Below, piece by piece: positions 22,973-34,308 of a DNA stretch of 64,000 bases. Location of the stretch: NCBI GenBank assembly GCA_006384855.1, contig VCJN01003570.1, forward strand, positions 59,017-123,016. The letters are read 5' to 3'. The notes below the pieces were generated by a model. That model searched no databases and was not told the origin of the DNA. It worked only from the letters and a program-made list of their open reading frames with translations. Origin of the DNA: Tetraselmis striata. Taxonomy: Eukaryota > Chlorophyta > Chlorodendrophyceae > Chlorodendrales > Chlorodendraceae. Numbering within the stretch: position 1 is the stretch's first letter; each line of letters starts with the position of its first letter. The translations under genes and the position numbers were made by a program.

Positions 22973-23278
22973 ATGAGTCCTAAGACCGGTCCTGACGCGG
23001 AATTCGTCATATCCACGGATGCCAGTAAATACGCTTTAGGCGCCGTTCTTTTACATAAAGACGATTCCAACAGATTACGCCCGTGCGCTTACTTTGCCAA
23101 AATACTACAACCTGCTCACACAAATTATCTATTGGGTGTTGTGCGCACGCTTAAAGTATGGCGCTGCTATGTCGAAGGTGCTGCTAGCATTACAATAATC
23201 ACTTATCATGCCACCTTACGTCATTTACCAACTCAAGATGCCCTCGGCCGCCGCCACGCCCTCGCTCTGGCTCTCTGA
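22973..23278 (+). pseudogene. RNase H of the LTR element
   Basis: FVISTDASKYALGAVLLHKD and ALGRRHALAL match the Ty3/gypsy RNase H layout, including the STDAS aspartate. The frame is open for about 100 residues. Confidence 0.8.
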
Positions 23279-23596
23279 CATTTCACCTTATCTTGCCATC
23301 TAGACACGCACTCAAAAACCTATTCTGTCAATACTTTACCGCAAAGGTAGTCAAAATGAAGCTGACGCCCTATCCCGCCGACCTAATGTGCGAAGTAGAG
23401 GATATGCATGGTTTTCTCTCGTCTATGTGTCACCTGCAAGTTGACTCCTCACTGCTTAACCGTATTCGCCACGGCTATAGCATTGATGCAAATTATTCAG
23501 GCCCAGTATTCATGTCGATGTCAACTTTGACTCTACCGGTAACCTTTATTGGATGGCTGATAAAGTATCTGCATACCTGCTGCCGATAAACAAATC

Positions 23597-24660
23597 ATGC
23601 ACTCTATAATACACGAATATCATGATATTGCTGGATACCCGGACGCCCGACGCACTTTACTCAAATATTTCAAAAACGTTCTGATCGCCACGCATGAACA
23701 AAGATATATAAAAACAAATACTGCAAACATTGCTCCACCTGTCAACGCATTATGGCTTCTACCCACAAACCACCCGGTATATTATTTCCGTTACCAATAG
23801 CCTCTCGACCTTGGGATATTATTTCAATGGATTTTATTACATGCCTCCCTTTACACGACGGCTATGATGCTATTGCAATCTTTGTCCGCACCTTTTCGAC
23901 ACAAGCCCACTTTATTCCCTGCGACATGTCTATTGACGCTCCCCAATTGACCAAACTGTTTCTAAATAACATCTACCGTCATCACGGCCTGTGCCGCACT
24001 ATCATTTCCGACCGTGATCCCCGTTTTACCTCCGCATTTTGGCAATCCTTATTTCGCTCTCTCAAAACAAAGTTAAAACATCCCATCTTCATATATACCA
24101 CCCTGAAACTGACGGCCAAACTGAACGTACCCACCGCACTGTTGAACAAATACTTCGCGCTTTTGTGCATACAAATCATGACGACTGGTTGAATGCCCTA
24201 TCTCTTGCTGAATTCTCATATAATAACTCCACCCACTCCGCCACAAATCACACTCCCTTTGAAGCCGTGTATAGCCTAAATCCGTCAACCTCTGCCAGTC
24301 TCTTGCACCAAACCCCAAATACTAACCACCCACACCTTGACCTCTTATACATACTATACATGATACTCATGCCCTTATAACCGAACAACTGAAATTCGCC
24401 GACGAATACCAAACAGCTTATGCAAACAACCGTACCCGACCAGAAGAAATTTTTCGAGGGTGATAAGATATGGCTATCCACTGAACATCTCCTATTACGA
24501 AATCAACCAACCAAAAAATTCCGTCAACGTTATACTGGCCCCTATCCCATTGTTCGTAAAATTTCACCTCAAGCTTACCACATAAGTTTACCCCCCCACA
24601 ATGGAATGCCACCCTGTGTTTCACATTTCCCGCCTTCGTCGGTGTCACTCCCCTGATGTT
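23597..24660 (+). pseudogene. Integrase with GPY motif
   Basis: A zinc-binding-like segment (23.6-23.75 kb) precedes the catalytic core: IISMDFITCLPLHDGYDAI (first D), TIISDRDPRFTSAFW (second D) and, after a frame change near 24.07 kb, HPETDGQTERTHRTVEQI (E). All three catalytic residues are kept. RQRYTGPYPIVRKIS near 24.53 kb is the GPY/F module. Confidence 0.85.
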
Positions 24661-25054
24661 CCACCCGACACTGTCGCTGGTCGAACTGCTATGCCAGCAG
24701 ATGAACTTATCATAGATCGAATCCTCAACCACCGTACGTATCGAATATACACAGCGTACGTATTCAATGAATTGCCGTATTTTTTAGGCTTACACACCCA
24801 CGACTGCGCAAGCGTTACGAAATACGCCCGTTTTAAACCTAAAGGCCAAACCTGGAAAATGGAAAGGGGTTGCGTTGTTGTAAATCGTGTTTTTGGAACA
24901 AAGGTCGGGATGTCTAGATGTTATTAGAAGGTAATAACCAAATTCGGGTTTTAGATGTATCAGAATATTACACGAATTTATCACGGACCAACTTTAAAAA
25001 AAACGGCTATTCGCCCAATACGTACGATGTGTAACAACAATAACCTTGACTACT

Positions 25055-25250
25055 CCCGCGGCCCTGCGCTTCTGTTCCTAGTCCGTTGGCAAGGCTATGA
25101 CGGATCCCATGACTCATGGGAACCATATTAAAATCTTCGTCGTGTTGATATGCTACTCCTATATGCAGACAAATCTCAGCCCCTGCGTGACTTATTCCAC
25201 ACACAACACTACCGCAACTTGCATTCCAAATATCCGGCCCGCTTCCCCTT
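25055..25250 (+). pseudogene. Chromodomain at the integrase C-terminus
   Basis: FLVRWQGYDGSHDSWEPY (about 25073-25126) is a clear chromodomain core of the kind that reads chromatin marks during integration. It is separated from the upstream IIDRILNHRTY segment by about 300 bp of unrelated sequence (24745-25045), perhaps a small insertion. Confidence 0.8.
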
Positions 25251-25288
25251 GAAAATACCGTAGCTATTTTTTCCGTGAGGGGAAGGAA

Positions 25289-25711
25289 TGTTAGGACTAC
25301 ACCTAACCCTACACTATACCCACATAACCACTTAGCTCATATTATTGTCATTTCCTATATCATATCACTACCTGCCGTACTTCTATAACTTGTACTGTAA
25401 CATGTACGCATACCATTTATCATTATCAATCCCAATCACCGATGCTACTACTAACAGTCCCCAATGCTGCTACTGACATTCCCCGATACTGTTACTGACA
25501 TTCCCCGATGCTGCTACTGACATTCCCCGATGCTATATTTCCTCTATGCCCAAGACTGACCGCTGAACTGCTCTGCCGCTGCTCTGCTTATGTGCTGCTG
25601 ACTGCCGATAAATAGCTGAACCAACTGATGATCCTGTAACATTCGATATTGTTTCCTTACAACCTTTGCTTTCTTGCCTCTAATTGCATTAGGGCATTAC
25701 TGTACCTCACA
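25289..25711 (+). repeat. 3' LTR
   Basis: Same length as the 5' LTR and about 97% identical to it by eye. It is followed by the TGACT target duplication. Confidence 0.95.
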
Positions 25712-25716
25712 TGACT

Positions 25717-25913
25717 TGTGTGCCAGGGGTGTACACAATGCGGTATGCCGATTTGACACACGACGATGAAGTGCACACTGGGGGCGTGTCGTAGATTCTT
25801 GCGGCTTTGACAAAGGCTTGAGCCAAGTGCGCGCCGGTGCGGACGCTAAAATTGTAGGCCGAAGGGCCTACAACCTGCTTCATTGCCTCGTCTCGTCTTG
25901 GCGTCCTCCTCAA
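25717..25913 (-). pseudogene. Upstream part of the ORF interrupted by the LTR element
   Basis: Minus-strand reading SAYNFSVRTGAHLAQAFVKA and YDTPPVCTSSSCVKSAYRIV, continuous in frame with 19850-20008 once the retrotransposon is removed. No family recognised. Stops upstream suggest an already degraded gene or transposon ORF. Confidence 0.5.
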
Positions 25914-26154
25914 TCAAGCCATGTAAGGCCGTACGCAATCCATGAGGTCAATCACGGCGGCGCTGTTCCACGCGCGCTGTCGTTCCAGGCGACGTGAAGA
26001 CGAAGATTCGTTGCTGACCAAGTCACCTTCCATACCTCGTTTCACCGTATTACCTCGGGGAAGCCGTAGTACGCCACAAATTTGTATATTAAGTTCCCCG
26101 TTTGTATAAGTTCCCCGGTCGACCCGACCATATGACCCCGGAACTTATCTTGAC

Positions 26155-26225
26155 TAGGGCGCTCAGTGGTAGAGCGAGTGACTACGAGTATGTAAGTCGG
26201 CAGCTCGAGCCCGGTCGGGCCGTTA
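26155..26225 (+). repeat. tRNA-like sequence, pseudogene or SINE head
   Basis: GGGCGCTCAGTGGTAGAGCG is a good D-arm/A-box. GCAGCTCGAGCCCGG is a poor B-box, and I could not pair a proper T-stem or acceptor stem, so a functional tRNA is unlikely. Confidence 0.45.
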
Positions 26226-26442
26226 GAGCTTAGTCGTCACTGCATATTCGTACCGGTACTCCTGTCTCATCTCGTAACAAAGACGCACTGATTCAGTACC
26301 GGGGTACGTCGCGACTTGAATGAGGACCTGAAAAATGGGCCGACGCGCGGATAGGATGGCTGGCCCAAGCTCGCCTAGGCCGTCTGCCCGTATTACGAGC
26401 ATTACCTGTACCCGTAATACCGGCAATCCTTAACAAGGCACA

Positions 26443-26700
26443 GTACATCCCGTGTCCGCTCGGTTGAGCGTCCGTCTCGTACGCGAGAGGTCCCGGTATC
26501 GATTCTTGGCCGAATTATTTTCGGCAATATCGTCCCGGCGTGTCCTTGGTTTACCCGGTTGATACATTAGCCCGTCGGGGTTCGAATGAGGCAATGGTCT
26601 ACGGGCTATGCCAGGCCTACGAATGTAGTTGGCGCAAAAGGTCAAGTGCTGGGGCGGCTTCGGCCAATGTCCCGGGGCGAACTTTATTTTTGCTTTTACG
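26443..26700 (+). mobile_element. tRNA-derived SINE, copy 2
   Basis: Same layout as 4754-4999: TCCGCTCGGTTGAGCG head, GTATCGATTCTTGG in the B-box position, GGGGTTCGAATGAGGCAATG in the body, and the GTCCCGGGGCGAACTTT tail. Here it is not followed by a LINE, which shows it is a unit of its own. Confidence 0.75.
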
Positions 26701-26964
26701 ACACCATTGTAGCGGGCATGCTGCATGCTGGGTAGCGTGCGGAGTGTGGTGGAGGTGGGTTTAGGAGCCTTTGAAGTTTGGAAATGTTATTTGTGTTGTA
26801 GATTGCGTTGAGCGCCGGTTTCCACGCTCTTGATATCGCGAAAATCATTTGCTACACGAGCAAACCACCGAAAGCCCCAATCACGATATAATTTCACACG
26901 CGGAGGTTACAACGCTTTCCCGAGTACATTATTTCAGAGTCATGTTACAGTCACGGCCCGGAAA

Positions 26965-27300
26965 ACACGTGGCAGTTCCTAGAAGTCACACCTGCGCTGA
27001 GATGTGCCGTTAAGGCGCCACGGTCTCGCCCGACGACAAGCCATAGTGCGCGCTTGACCGTTACCGGGTTTCGGGCCTCGCGAGATGCCACAACGAAGAC
27101 TCTACCCTCGGCACTGAGCGTGCATATATATCCATCATGGGTGTGGGTCCTTGCGTGAGGTAGTAGGTGTTCGGAATCTGGACGCACGACAAATCGGCTC
27201 CGCTCGCCGCTGCCAAAGAATCCAATGTACCGAACCTCGGCGAAGTAACAATCGCGCAAGGCCCGACGATGCGTTTGCTGGCTTCTTACTGGCATTGCGG
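26965..27300 (-). pseudogene. Relative of the element A-C SPWF protein, outside any element
   Basis: Read with one frameshift: CAIVTSPRFGTLDSLAA, CVQIPNTYYLTQGPTP, then GRVFVVASREARNPVTV and ALWLVVGRDRGALTAHL. Elements A-C have VTSPWFTHLDVLLPL, VQIPSTYLTQGP, GRVLFIASKHPRNPDTN and ALWLVVGRDSATLRAHL. The pattern of conserved and changed residues suggests real protein homology. The critical W of SPWF is R here. No TIRs were seen nearby. Confidence 0.6.
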
Positions 27301-28535
27301 AACAATCGCGTGCATCTAATCGCCGTAATCGGGTGCGCGACTGCCTTCGGAGGGCTGGCGCATGAGGGCTCTCACCCGCATAAACGAAGGCCAAGGCGGG
27401 ACGGGAGCTCGACGCCCGGTCATGATCTTTGTCGCAAGCGGCAAAGTACGTGGGATCTTCGACGCCAGTGGGGACAAGCCTGGAGTACACCTCCTTCGCG
27501 TCGCGGAAACAATCTACACCTTGTGCAGGAAGACCAAAACCTATGGGCGGTTCTCCTCAAGCATGCCCACCGCATCGTGCCCAACGAGCTCGTTGACGCA
27601 ACTGGATACTGCATGCAGAGCAGACTCCCTTCATAAACCTCGTAAAAAGAGTAGGCAACGCGCATTTTCAGGAGGGGCGGGCTCATCAATACACATTAGT
27701 TCTTAAGTACCGCCTCACGTACCGGGCTTGCCAGACTGACCGCCAAGGGTGGGCAAGGCATGTAATGTGACTCCATGCGGGCGATACGGGTACCGTAGTG
27801 GTGGAATTGTACCGCATGTCAGCCCGCTCGGGGCATTATAATGCTTGCACGTGATGATTACGTGATGACCAGTAGTCGCTTCTAGTCGCTCTAGTAGTCG
27901 CTAGTGACGATACCAGTAGTGCTGACCGCCGCGCGGGCGAGCAGGGGCAGAATGATCATGTGCGCATGATTACGTGCGTATTTTCCGCTGCCATGTAGCG
28001 TATTTCTCGGTTGTGTATCACTTTAGCAGCCAAAGCGGCCGAGAGCCATAATCCTTGCCACTACACAGGTATGTAGGACCCCTCCCCCGGAGAACCGGTG
28101 TGTAAGTCGGGAGAGGCGAAACGAAGTGCCTCGTGTAGAGGCACATATGGATCGCGCCAAACAAGGGTGAGGGAGTCGCAGCACCCGAAGTGTACGATGA
28201 GTTGCAAGCCGCCCTCTATATATGCCATCGCCGGCAGTGTGTCGCGCCAAAGTCAACCTTGCCGCCGGCCGCGATGAGGGAAACATGGATACGTAGAAAG
28301 CAAGGGATTCTAATCCCGAGCTCCCTCTTCGTCATCTCCGTGTATACTCTCCAAGTATGCCTCGAATATCGGCGTACATCATGGCGTTGTTGGGCGAAGC
28401 TCGCAGCCGGTCTCGAATCATGGCATTATCTTGGCCATACTCGAAGCGGAGGTCTTCAAGACTTGTGAAGAACCTAAAGTATTATATCAAACTTATGGCA
28501 ATACACCACGCTAAAACGGTTTGACAGCGGGGCTA
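27301..28535. other. No confident gene
   Basis: A few open frames of 90-160 residues on both strands lack recognisable motifs. One plus-strand stretch (27418-27600) reads MIFVASGKVRGIFDASGD and could be a coding relic. Confidence 0.4.
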
Positions 28536-28539
28536 GGCT

Positions 28540-29954
28540 GGCGTCCGGGGGGGGAGGGGGGGGGGGGGCTCACCGGTGAAATCCATTACGAGCGGCTGCC
28601 GGTGGCCTTGGATATTCTCCCAACCATTATGGGCTGTAATCTCCACATTCTCGTACATGGCCGCGAGCTTGGAATTCAACATCGTCACTTGATTTTGCAG
28701 ATCGGTCGTCAACGAACGAGTGGACGCGGTTCTTGAGGAAGAGGCCGTCAGCCACGAGCGACAACCGCAGAGGGTCGTTGATTGGCAGCTTAGCCATTTC
28801 CACACCAGGCGCTTCGAATGGAAGTGGCCGCGACGGGAACGACGCCTTCCCAAGAGCCAAACCCCGGGGGCGCTGAGCACGTCTGAGCGAGGCAATCCCT
28901 CCCGGATGTGGCTGAAGGGTGCCACGGGGCCGCTTGGGCACAAGTGGGGGCAGATCCGCAATGGGTTTCGGGTAGTTAGCCAATTCCGGCACCAAGACGG
29001 TGGGCTACTTACGCGCCTTGAATGCCGCCTCCTCATCGTTGTTGTTGTCGTCAATGATTGTGTTGCGCTTGGTGAGTGGGGATCTACTCGCGCTTCATCT
29101 CGACGACCAGTCCCTTGCCCTTCTCCGCGGCGTGCGCATCTGAAACTGCCCTTGCCGAGTTGGAGCGTAGGCGTCGTTTATGCTCCGCGAGAGCAATCAA
29201 TGCAAAGGCGCCGTCCCGCTGCGACCGAGTTGGCTGACTTGGGCGTGCGTCATGATGCGAGTCGGCCTGCGTTGGCGCGGGCTTGGAATCTTGCTTGACA
29301 CGCGCAGATATGGAGGCCGGGCTAGCTCCTCGACAAGCAAAAGGCGCGTCCGGTGGCTTCTCCGGCTTGATTCCATATAATATTGTCACGCACCCACCGA
29401 GTCACGTGGCCACACTTGCAGGTATGGCAGTGGGAAAGACGATTCACATCCCAGGGAAATACCCTTTGGCCCAGTCCCGGGAGGCCGGACAACTCGAACA
29501 GATTGTTGTAATGCACATCGGCACGAATAGGGTGGCCAAGATGCTTGCTCCCGGTGCACTCCACACAAATAACCGTCTCCACATCGGCATTCCGAATGTC
29601 GTTCGGGCTTCCAAGTTCCCGGCAGAATCTCGCAACCAGAAGTTGCGCTCGTTCTCCACGTAGCGCGGGCCGCTTCGTGCACGTAATACCCAGGCATTGT
29701 GGTAAAGAAGGCCATCCTTGCCGGTGTGGGAGCCGTCGATGCACAATAGCGGCATACGGACACGGTCCATAACGAGGGCCAACTTGTTCACGGTATCCTC
29801 CGTCGAGCCTAGATGGAGCACCGCCGGTCGTGAGCGTCATGCAGACCCGGCGATTGGCGCCGAGGGATGAGTCGAAGACAAAGTCTGGCGCGACAATCTT
29901 CCTGTCACTTGACTGCCACTTTGCTGTGGCGAAATGACCGGGCGCTAGAATGAG
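28540..29954 (-). pseudogene. Gene X, downstream part (left of element B)
   Basis: Minus-strand reading passes through KWQSSDRKIVAPDFVFDSS, LALVMDRVRMPLLCIDGSHT, YVENERNFWLRDSAGN, then a Cys/His cluster (VICVECTGSKHLGH near 29550, CHTCKCGHVTRWV near 29410). After possible introns come AKLPINDPLRLSLVADGLF and NSKLAAMYENVEITAHNGWE, with a GT donor near 28573. At least two frame changes occur. The text resembles a transposon or zinc-binding protein, but I cannot name it. Confidence 0.5.
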
Positions 29955-30111
29955 GGTACAGGGCACATTTTTGAGTCAAAACGGTCCAATTCCAAGACTC
30001 AAAAATGTGCCCCCCCACGTGATCGCTTAGGCTGGGATATGTACCCATTTTTCGGTCACATTTCAGGTGCAATGCAATACTATACGATAGTACTAAAAAT
30101 GGCACATCGGC

Positions 30112-30513
30112 ATGTCCTCTTCGCGCCCTCGGTCGCGTAAAGTACTATCCGCCTCACCTTGGAAGATTGCGGACGCGAGGGCGTGGCGACTGGCGTTTCA
30201 AACCTGGAAATCGAGCCTCACTCGCGCAGAGAAGACGCCCCGGGCCTACGAGTCTATCGCCGACCTCAGAGATTGTGTTCGTCGCAACGAGATGCTACCT
30301 CTGAACCCTGCTGACAGCGACGCGGCGTTGGGGCGAGATGCCGGCGCAAGCGGCGGTGCGGGCTTCGCGTCCCGAGATGAGGGCTCCTTAGGCGGAGATG
30401 CGGGTCGGGGAGGCGGAGATGCGGCACCGCCACGTAAGATGTGGCCCTGCGACTCCCACCAGTGGCACCCGAAGGCGCATGACGGCTTGACGTGGCTTCG
30501 CGTTTCGACTTAG
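30112..30513 (+). CDS. Terminal open frame of element B, unknown protein
   Basis: Nearly the same as the element A frame (18026-18415): MSSSRPRSRKVLSASPWKIA, AWRLAFQTWKSSLTRAEKT and YESIADLRDCVRRNEMLPLN. Most differences from A are single residue changes. The tail is Gly/Asp-rich and repeats GGDAGRGGGDA. Confidence 0.45.
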   Translation: MSSSRPRSRKVLSASPWKIADARAWRLAFQTWKSSLTRAEKTPRAYESIADLRDCVRRNEMLPLNPADSDAALGRDAGASGGAGFASRDEGSLGGDAGRGGGDAAPPRKMWPCDSHQWHPKAHDGLTWLRVST

Positions 30514-31194
30514 GCGCCTGGAAGGGGTCGTCGTCCTCCAACTCTTTCGCCATCTTAAAGGAGGAGTCGGCCCACGCTTCTTGGAATGCTTCTTGCGCAT
30601 CTTAATGGGCGACAATCTGCTGCTCTTGCCTCCATAAGCGGAGATGCGGGTCGGGGAGGCGGAGATGCGGCACCGCAACGGGAAGATGTGGCCCTGAGAT
30701 TCCCACCAGCGGCACCTGAAGGCGCCTGAGGACTTGACGTGGCTTCGCGTTTCGGCGTAGGCGCCTGGAAGGGTCGTCGTCCTCCAACTCTATCGCCATC
30801 TTGAAGGAGGACTCGGCCCGCGCTTCTTGGAATGCTTCTTGCGCAGCTTAATGGGCGACAAGCTGCTCTTGCCTCCCGTGCTCAACGCACCGTGCGGGCG
30901 CTTCGTCGCACTCGAAGGCTGAGGCTCACTCGGCGGCTTGGCAGTCTCCGAGGGACCAAGCCTGCTCGGGGGAGGGGCGGAGCTGCTCGAAGCTCTATCA
31001 AGAGACCTGCTGCAGCGCCGTTTTGGGAGCCATCTCCGCCGGACGCCGGTGGCTGTGGTTGAGATGCGGGCTTAGAGGACCCGCCAGCCTGACGCGGCGC
31101 CGCTACGACCTGGTAGTAGCGGTCGTCGACCAAGACGGTGGGGGTAAAGAGCCGGCTCGGCAACCTTCTAGTATGAGGATTTTTATGCCAAAAA

Positions 31195-31688
31195 GGGGAT
31201 TAAATTGCCCATATGCTTTACAATACTATACAGATTGCAGGGCAGTAGGGCTAATACCTGATATTTGCTGGCGGCACGCCACAGATTGCTGCAGCGCTGC
31301 ACCGCATATGCTGCCTTAAGGCATGCTTTAATTGCCTAGATGGCTGCAAACCATTTCGTATGCGGGGTTGTATGGCATAGAAGGGATGTGAACACGCACC
31401 TGCTTGACGATACTATACAGATTGCAAGGCTGTAGGGCTAATGCCTGATATGTGCTGGCGGCAACCGCAGATTGCTGCAGCGCTGCACCGCAGATGCTGC
31501 CTTTAGGCATGCTTTATTGCCTAGATGGCTGCAAACCATTTCGTATGCGGAGTTGTATGGCATAGAAGGGATGTGAACACGCACCTGCTTGACGATACTA
31601 TACATATTACAAGGCAGTTCCACTAATACATGATATTTCCTGGCGGCACGCCGCAGATTGCTGCAGCGCTGCACCGCAGATGCTGCCT
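31195..31688 (+). repeat. ~187-bp satellite in element B, left block
   Basis: About 2.7 units with GATGGCTGCAAACCATTTCG, TGCTTGACGATACTATACAG and GCAGATTGCTGCAGCGCTGC. It is cut off at GCCTTAA by the inserted TIR element. Confidence 0.88.
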
Positions 31689-31759
31689 TAAGGTCCGTTT
31701 CATACCACGGTCCGCGTGCCGCCCTAGCCGCGTGCCGCCCTAACGATACGCGATATCGT

Positions 31760-32607
31760 GCTGCCACGTAGCCAGTGGCATTGGGCGAATAAGCGCACGC
31801 GTGCCGCCGCAAAAAACAGCATTTCATACATACGCGCAGCGGCGGAAACGCGGTGCATATGTCCCCCGCGCCCGCAGCCCGCCTCTCCACCTCCCTCAGT
31901 GCTGGGCTCCATGCTGTCGCGCTGTTTGGCTCCTGGGCCTGGACCCCGCCGATAAGGGGCGCCTGCTGACAGCCGCAATAGTTCGGATCGTCGGAGGTGT
32001 TGATGGAGTATGCGCAAAGGGCGTGAAAGTGCCCCTGGCACTCGCGACAGCGGTGCTGCGACCGGGTGGAGTCGAAAAGCGTCCCGACTTTGCAGCCCGT
32101 GACGTAGCAGTCGCGCAGCCCATCGCTTTGTTGAACTTCGTCCTCGCCATCGCGCCCTCCGGACTCACACTCAAATTCAGGGTCTGCCTCCTCGATACGC
32201 TGCATACGGCTGTCTGTGCTGAGCCCTAAGCGGGCGTCCAGACGGTCTACTGAGGAGCGATCAGCTGCGCCAGATGCCCGAGCGCGCAGGATGGCGGGTG
32301 ACCGCCTCACCTCGCGGGCAGCGGCCCGGTCTGAACGCGGCGTAGGCATCCTGGGGGGACGGTTGGCCGCCTCCCCGCCGTCCTTTGCAAACGGTGAACG
32401 GGAACACCCTGAGGGTGGAGCGAGCAAGTGCGGGTTGAGAGCAATTGCTCGCTCCGGCAGCGGTAAATGATATATCTCGCCCCGGAACATATAGACGCTC
32501 TCAAAATTCAGGGTAGCAAGGCGGCACGCGTGTACGGGGCATTTTTTTTCAAAAATGCCCCGTACACGCGTGCCGCCTTGGTGTCGGGGGCGTGCGCGAA
32601 TTTTCAT
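31760..32607 (-). CDS. Zinc-finger-like ORF in the 1-kb TIR element
   Basis: A long minus-strand frame, possibly with introns. It has DCYVTGCKVGTLFDS, then HRCRECQGHFHALCAYSI and DDPNYCGCQ, a Cys/His cluster of the type that binds one or two zinc ions. Upstream is Arg/Ala-rich text. It may be a captured host exon or an accessory DNA-binding protein. The start is uncertain because the frame runs through the hairpin at 32517-32580. Confidence 0.4.
32517..32580. repeat. Perfect 30-bp inverted repeat with a 4-nt loop
   Basis: Left arm 32517-32546 starts CAAGGCGGCACGCGTGTACG. The loop is TTTC. The right arm 32551-32580 is its exact complement. The GCGGCACGCG core also occurs in the TIRs of the surrounding 1-kb element. 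Confidence 0.97.
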
Positions 32608-32708
32608 AATGGCCCCCGCGGCCCGGTCGACGTGGCGCGCTCCGGTACGAGTATTAGGGCGGCACGCGGCTAGGGCGGCACGCGAACCGTGGTATGAAAT
32701 GAACCTAA

Positions 32709-34085
32709 GGCATGCTTTAATTGCCTAGATGGCTGCAAACCATTTCGTATGCGGGGCTGTATGGCATAGAAGGGATGTGAACACGCACCTGCTTGACGAT
32801 ACTATACAGATTGCAAGGCAGTAGGGCTAATGCCTGATTTGTGCTGGCGGCAGCCGCAGTTTGCTGCAGCGCTGCACCGCAGATTGCTGCAGCGCTGCAC
32901 CGCAGATGCTGCCTTTAGGCATGCTTTGATTGCCTAGGTGGCTGCAATCCATTTATTAGTATGCGGGGCTGCATGGCATAGAAGGGGTATGAACACGCAC
33001 CTGCTTGACGATACTATACGGACTGCAAGGCAGTATGGCTAATACTTGATATTTGCTTGCGGCACGCCGCAGATTGCTGCAGCGCTGCACCGCATATGCT
33101 GGCTTTAGGCATGCTTTAATTGCCTGGATGGCTGCAATCCATTTATTAGTATGCGGGGCTGCATGGCATAGAAGGGATGTGAACACGCACCTGCTTGACG
33201 ATACTATACAGATTGCAAGGCAGTATGGCTAATGCCTGATATGTGCTGGCGGCAGCCGCAGATTGCTGCAGCGCTGAACCGCAGATGGCTGCCTTTAGGC
33301 ATGCTTTAATTGCCTGGATGGCTGCAATCCATTTATTAGTATGCGGGACTGCATGGCATAGAAGGGATGTGAACACGCACCTGCTTGACGATACTATACA
33401 GATTGCAAGGCATTAGGGCTAATGCGTGATATTTGCTGGCGGCACGCCGCAGATTGCTGCAGCGCTGCACCGCAGATGCTGCCTTAAGGCATGCTTTAAT
33501 TGCCTAGATGGCTGCAAACCATTTAGTATGCGGGACTGCATGGCATAGAAGGGGTGTGAACACGCACCAGCTTGACGATACTATTCAGATTGCAAGGCAG
33601 TACGGCTAATACCTCATATTTGCTGGCGGCACGCCGCAGATTGCTGCAGCCATTTGCCTAGACGGCTGCAAACCATTTCGTATGCGGGGCTGCATGGCAT
33701 GAAAGGGATGTGAACATGCACCGGCTTGACGATACTATGCAGTTTGCAAGGCAGTAGGGCTAATGCCTGATATGTGATGGCGGCACGCCGCAGATTGCTG
33801 CAGCGCTGCACTGCAGATGCTGCCTTAAGGCATGCTTTAATCGCATGGATGGCTGCAAACCATTTTGTATGCGGGGCTGCATGGCATAGAATGAATGTGA
33901 ACACGCACCGGCTTGACAATACTATACGGATTGCAAGGCAGTACCGACGTGATATTTGCTGGCGGCACGCCGCAGATTGCTGCAGCGCTGCACCGCAGAT
34001 GCTGCCTTTAAGCATGATTGCACCGCAGTCCGCAGACGGCTGCACCGCAGATGGCTGCAAACCATTTAGTATGCGGGGCTGCATG
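32709..34085 (+). repeat. ~187-bp satellite in element B, right block
   Basis: About seven units, including shortened ones. Anchors are CTGCTTGACGATACTATAC and GCATGCTTTAATTGCCTAG. It continues the left block after the TIR insertion and ends at the GC units and junction module (34095-34260). Confidence 0.88.
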
Positions 34086-34308
34086 AATCACCAACATGCG
34101 CCGGCCGCGGCGCGCCGGCCGCGGCGCGTTGGCGCCCCGCTGCCCCGGCCGCGCTAGCAAAGGAAGTGCGGTTTGTGAAATCAACGGACATGAGTCGATT
34201 CAAGTCTTATCTGCGGTCGAGAATGATTTGTTGTGATCGTTGATTATGATTAATGAGGCATTGTCCAGGGAGCTATGGCAGCGAATTTCAAGCTGCATGA
34301 ATCCCTTG

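Larger units (their letters stand above)
20004..25716 (+). mobile_element. Ty3/gypsy chromovirus-type LTR retrotransposon
   Basis: LTRs 20009-20431 and 25289-25711 are both 423 bp, start TG, end CA, and differ at about 11 sites by eye. TGACT flanks both ends (20004-20008, 25712-25716). A purine-rich tract (GAGGGGAAGGAA) abuts the right LTR. The interior has a weak gag-like region, a Dam-like domain, protease, partial RT, RNase H, integrase, a GPY motif and a chromodomain. Many stops and a missing RT N-terminus show it is dead. LTR divergence of ~2.6% suggests a fairly recent but not new insertion. Confidence 0.95.
31692..32705 (-). mobile_element. 1014-bp TIR element with TAA target duplication (PIF/Harbinger-like)
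   Basis: Ends are inverted repeats of about 50 bp: left GGTCCGTTTCATACCACGG, then CGCGTGCCGCCCTA twice; right, reverse-complemented, GGTTCATTTCATACCACGG with the same doubled motif. TAA flanks both sides (31689-31691, 32706-32708). Removing the element and one TAA restores GCCTTAAGGCATGC, exactly the sequence of neighbouring satellite units, so the insertion site is proven internally. A 3-bp TWA duplication is typical of PIF/Harbinger, but no transposase is present. Confidence 0.88.

Noticed and set aside
26155-26225. Functional tRNA gene
   Set aside because: Good A-box, but the T-arm and acceptor stem do not pair.
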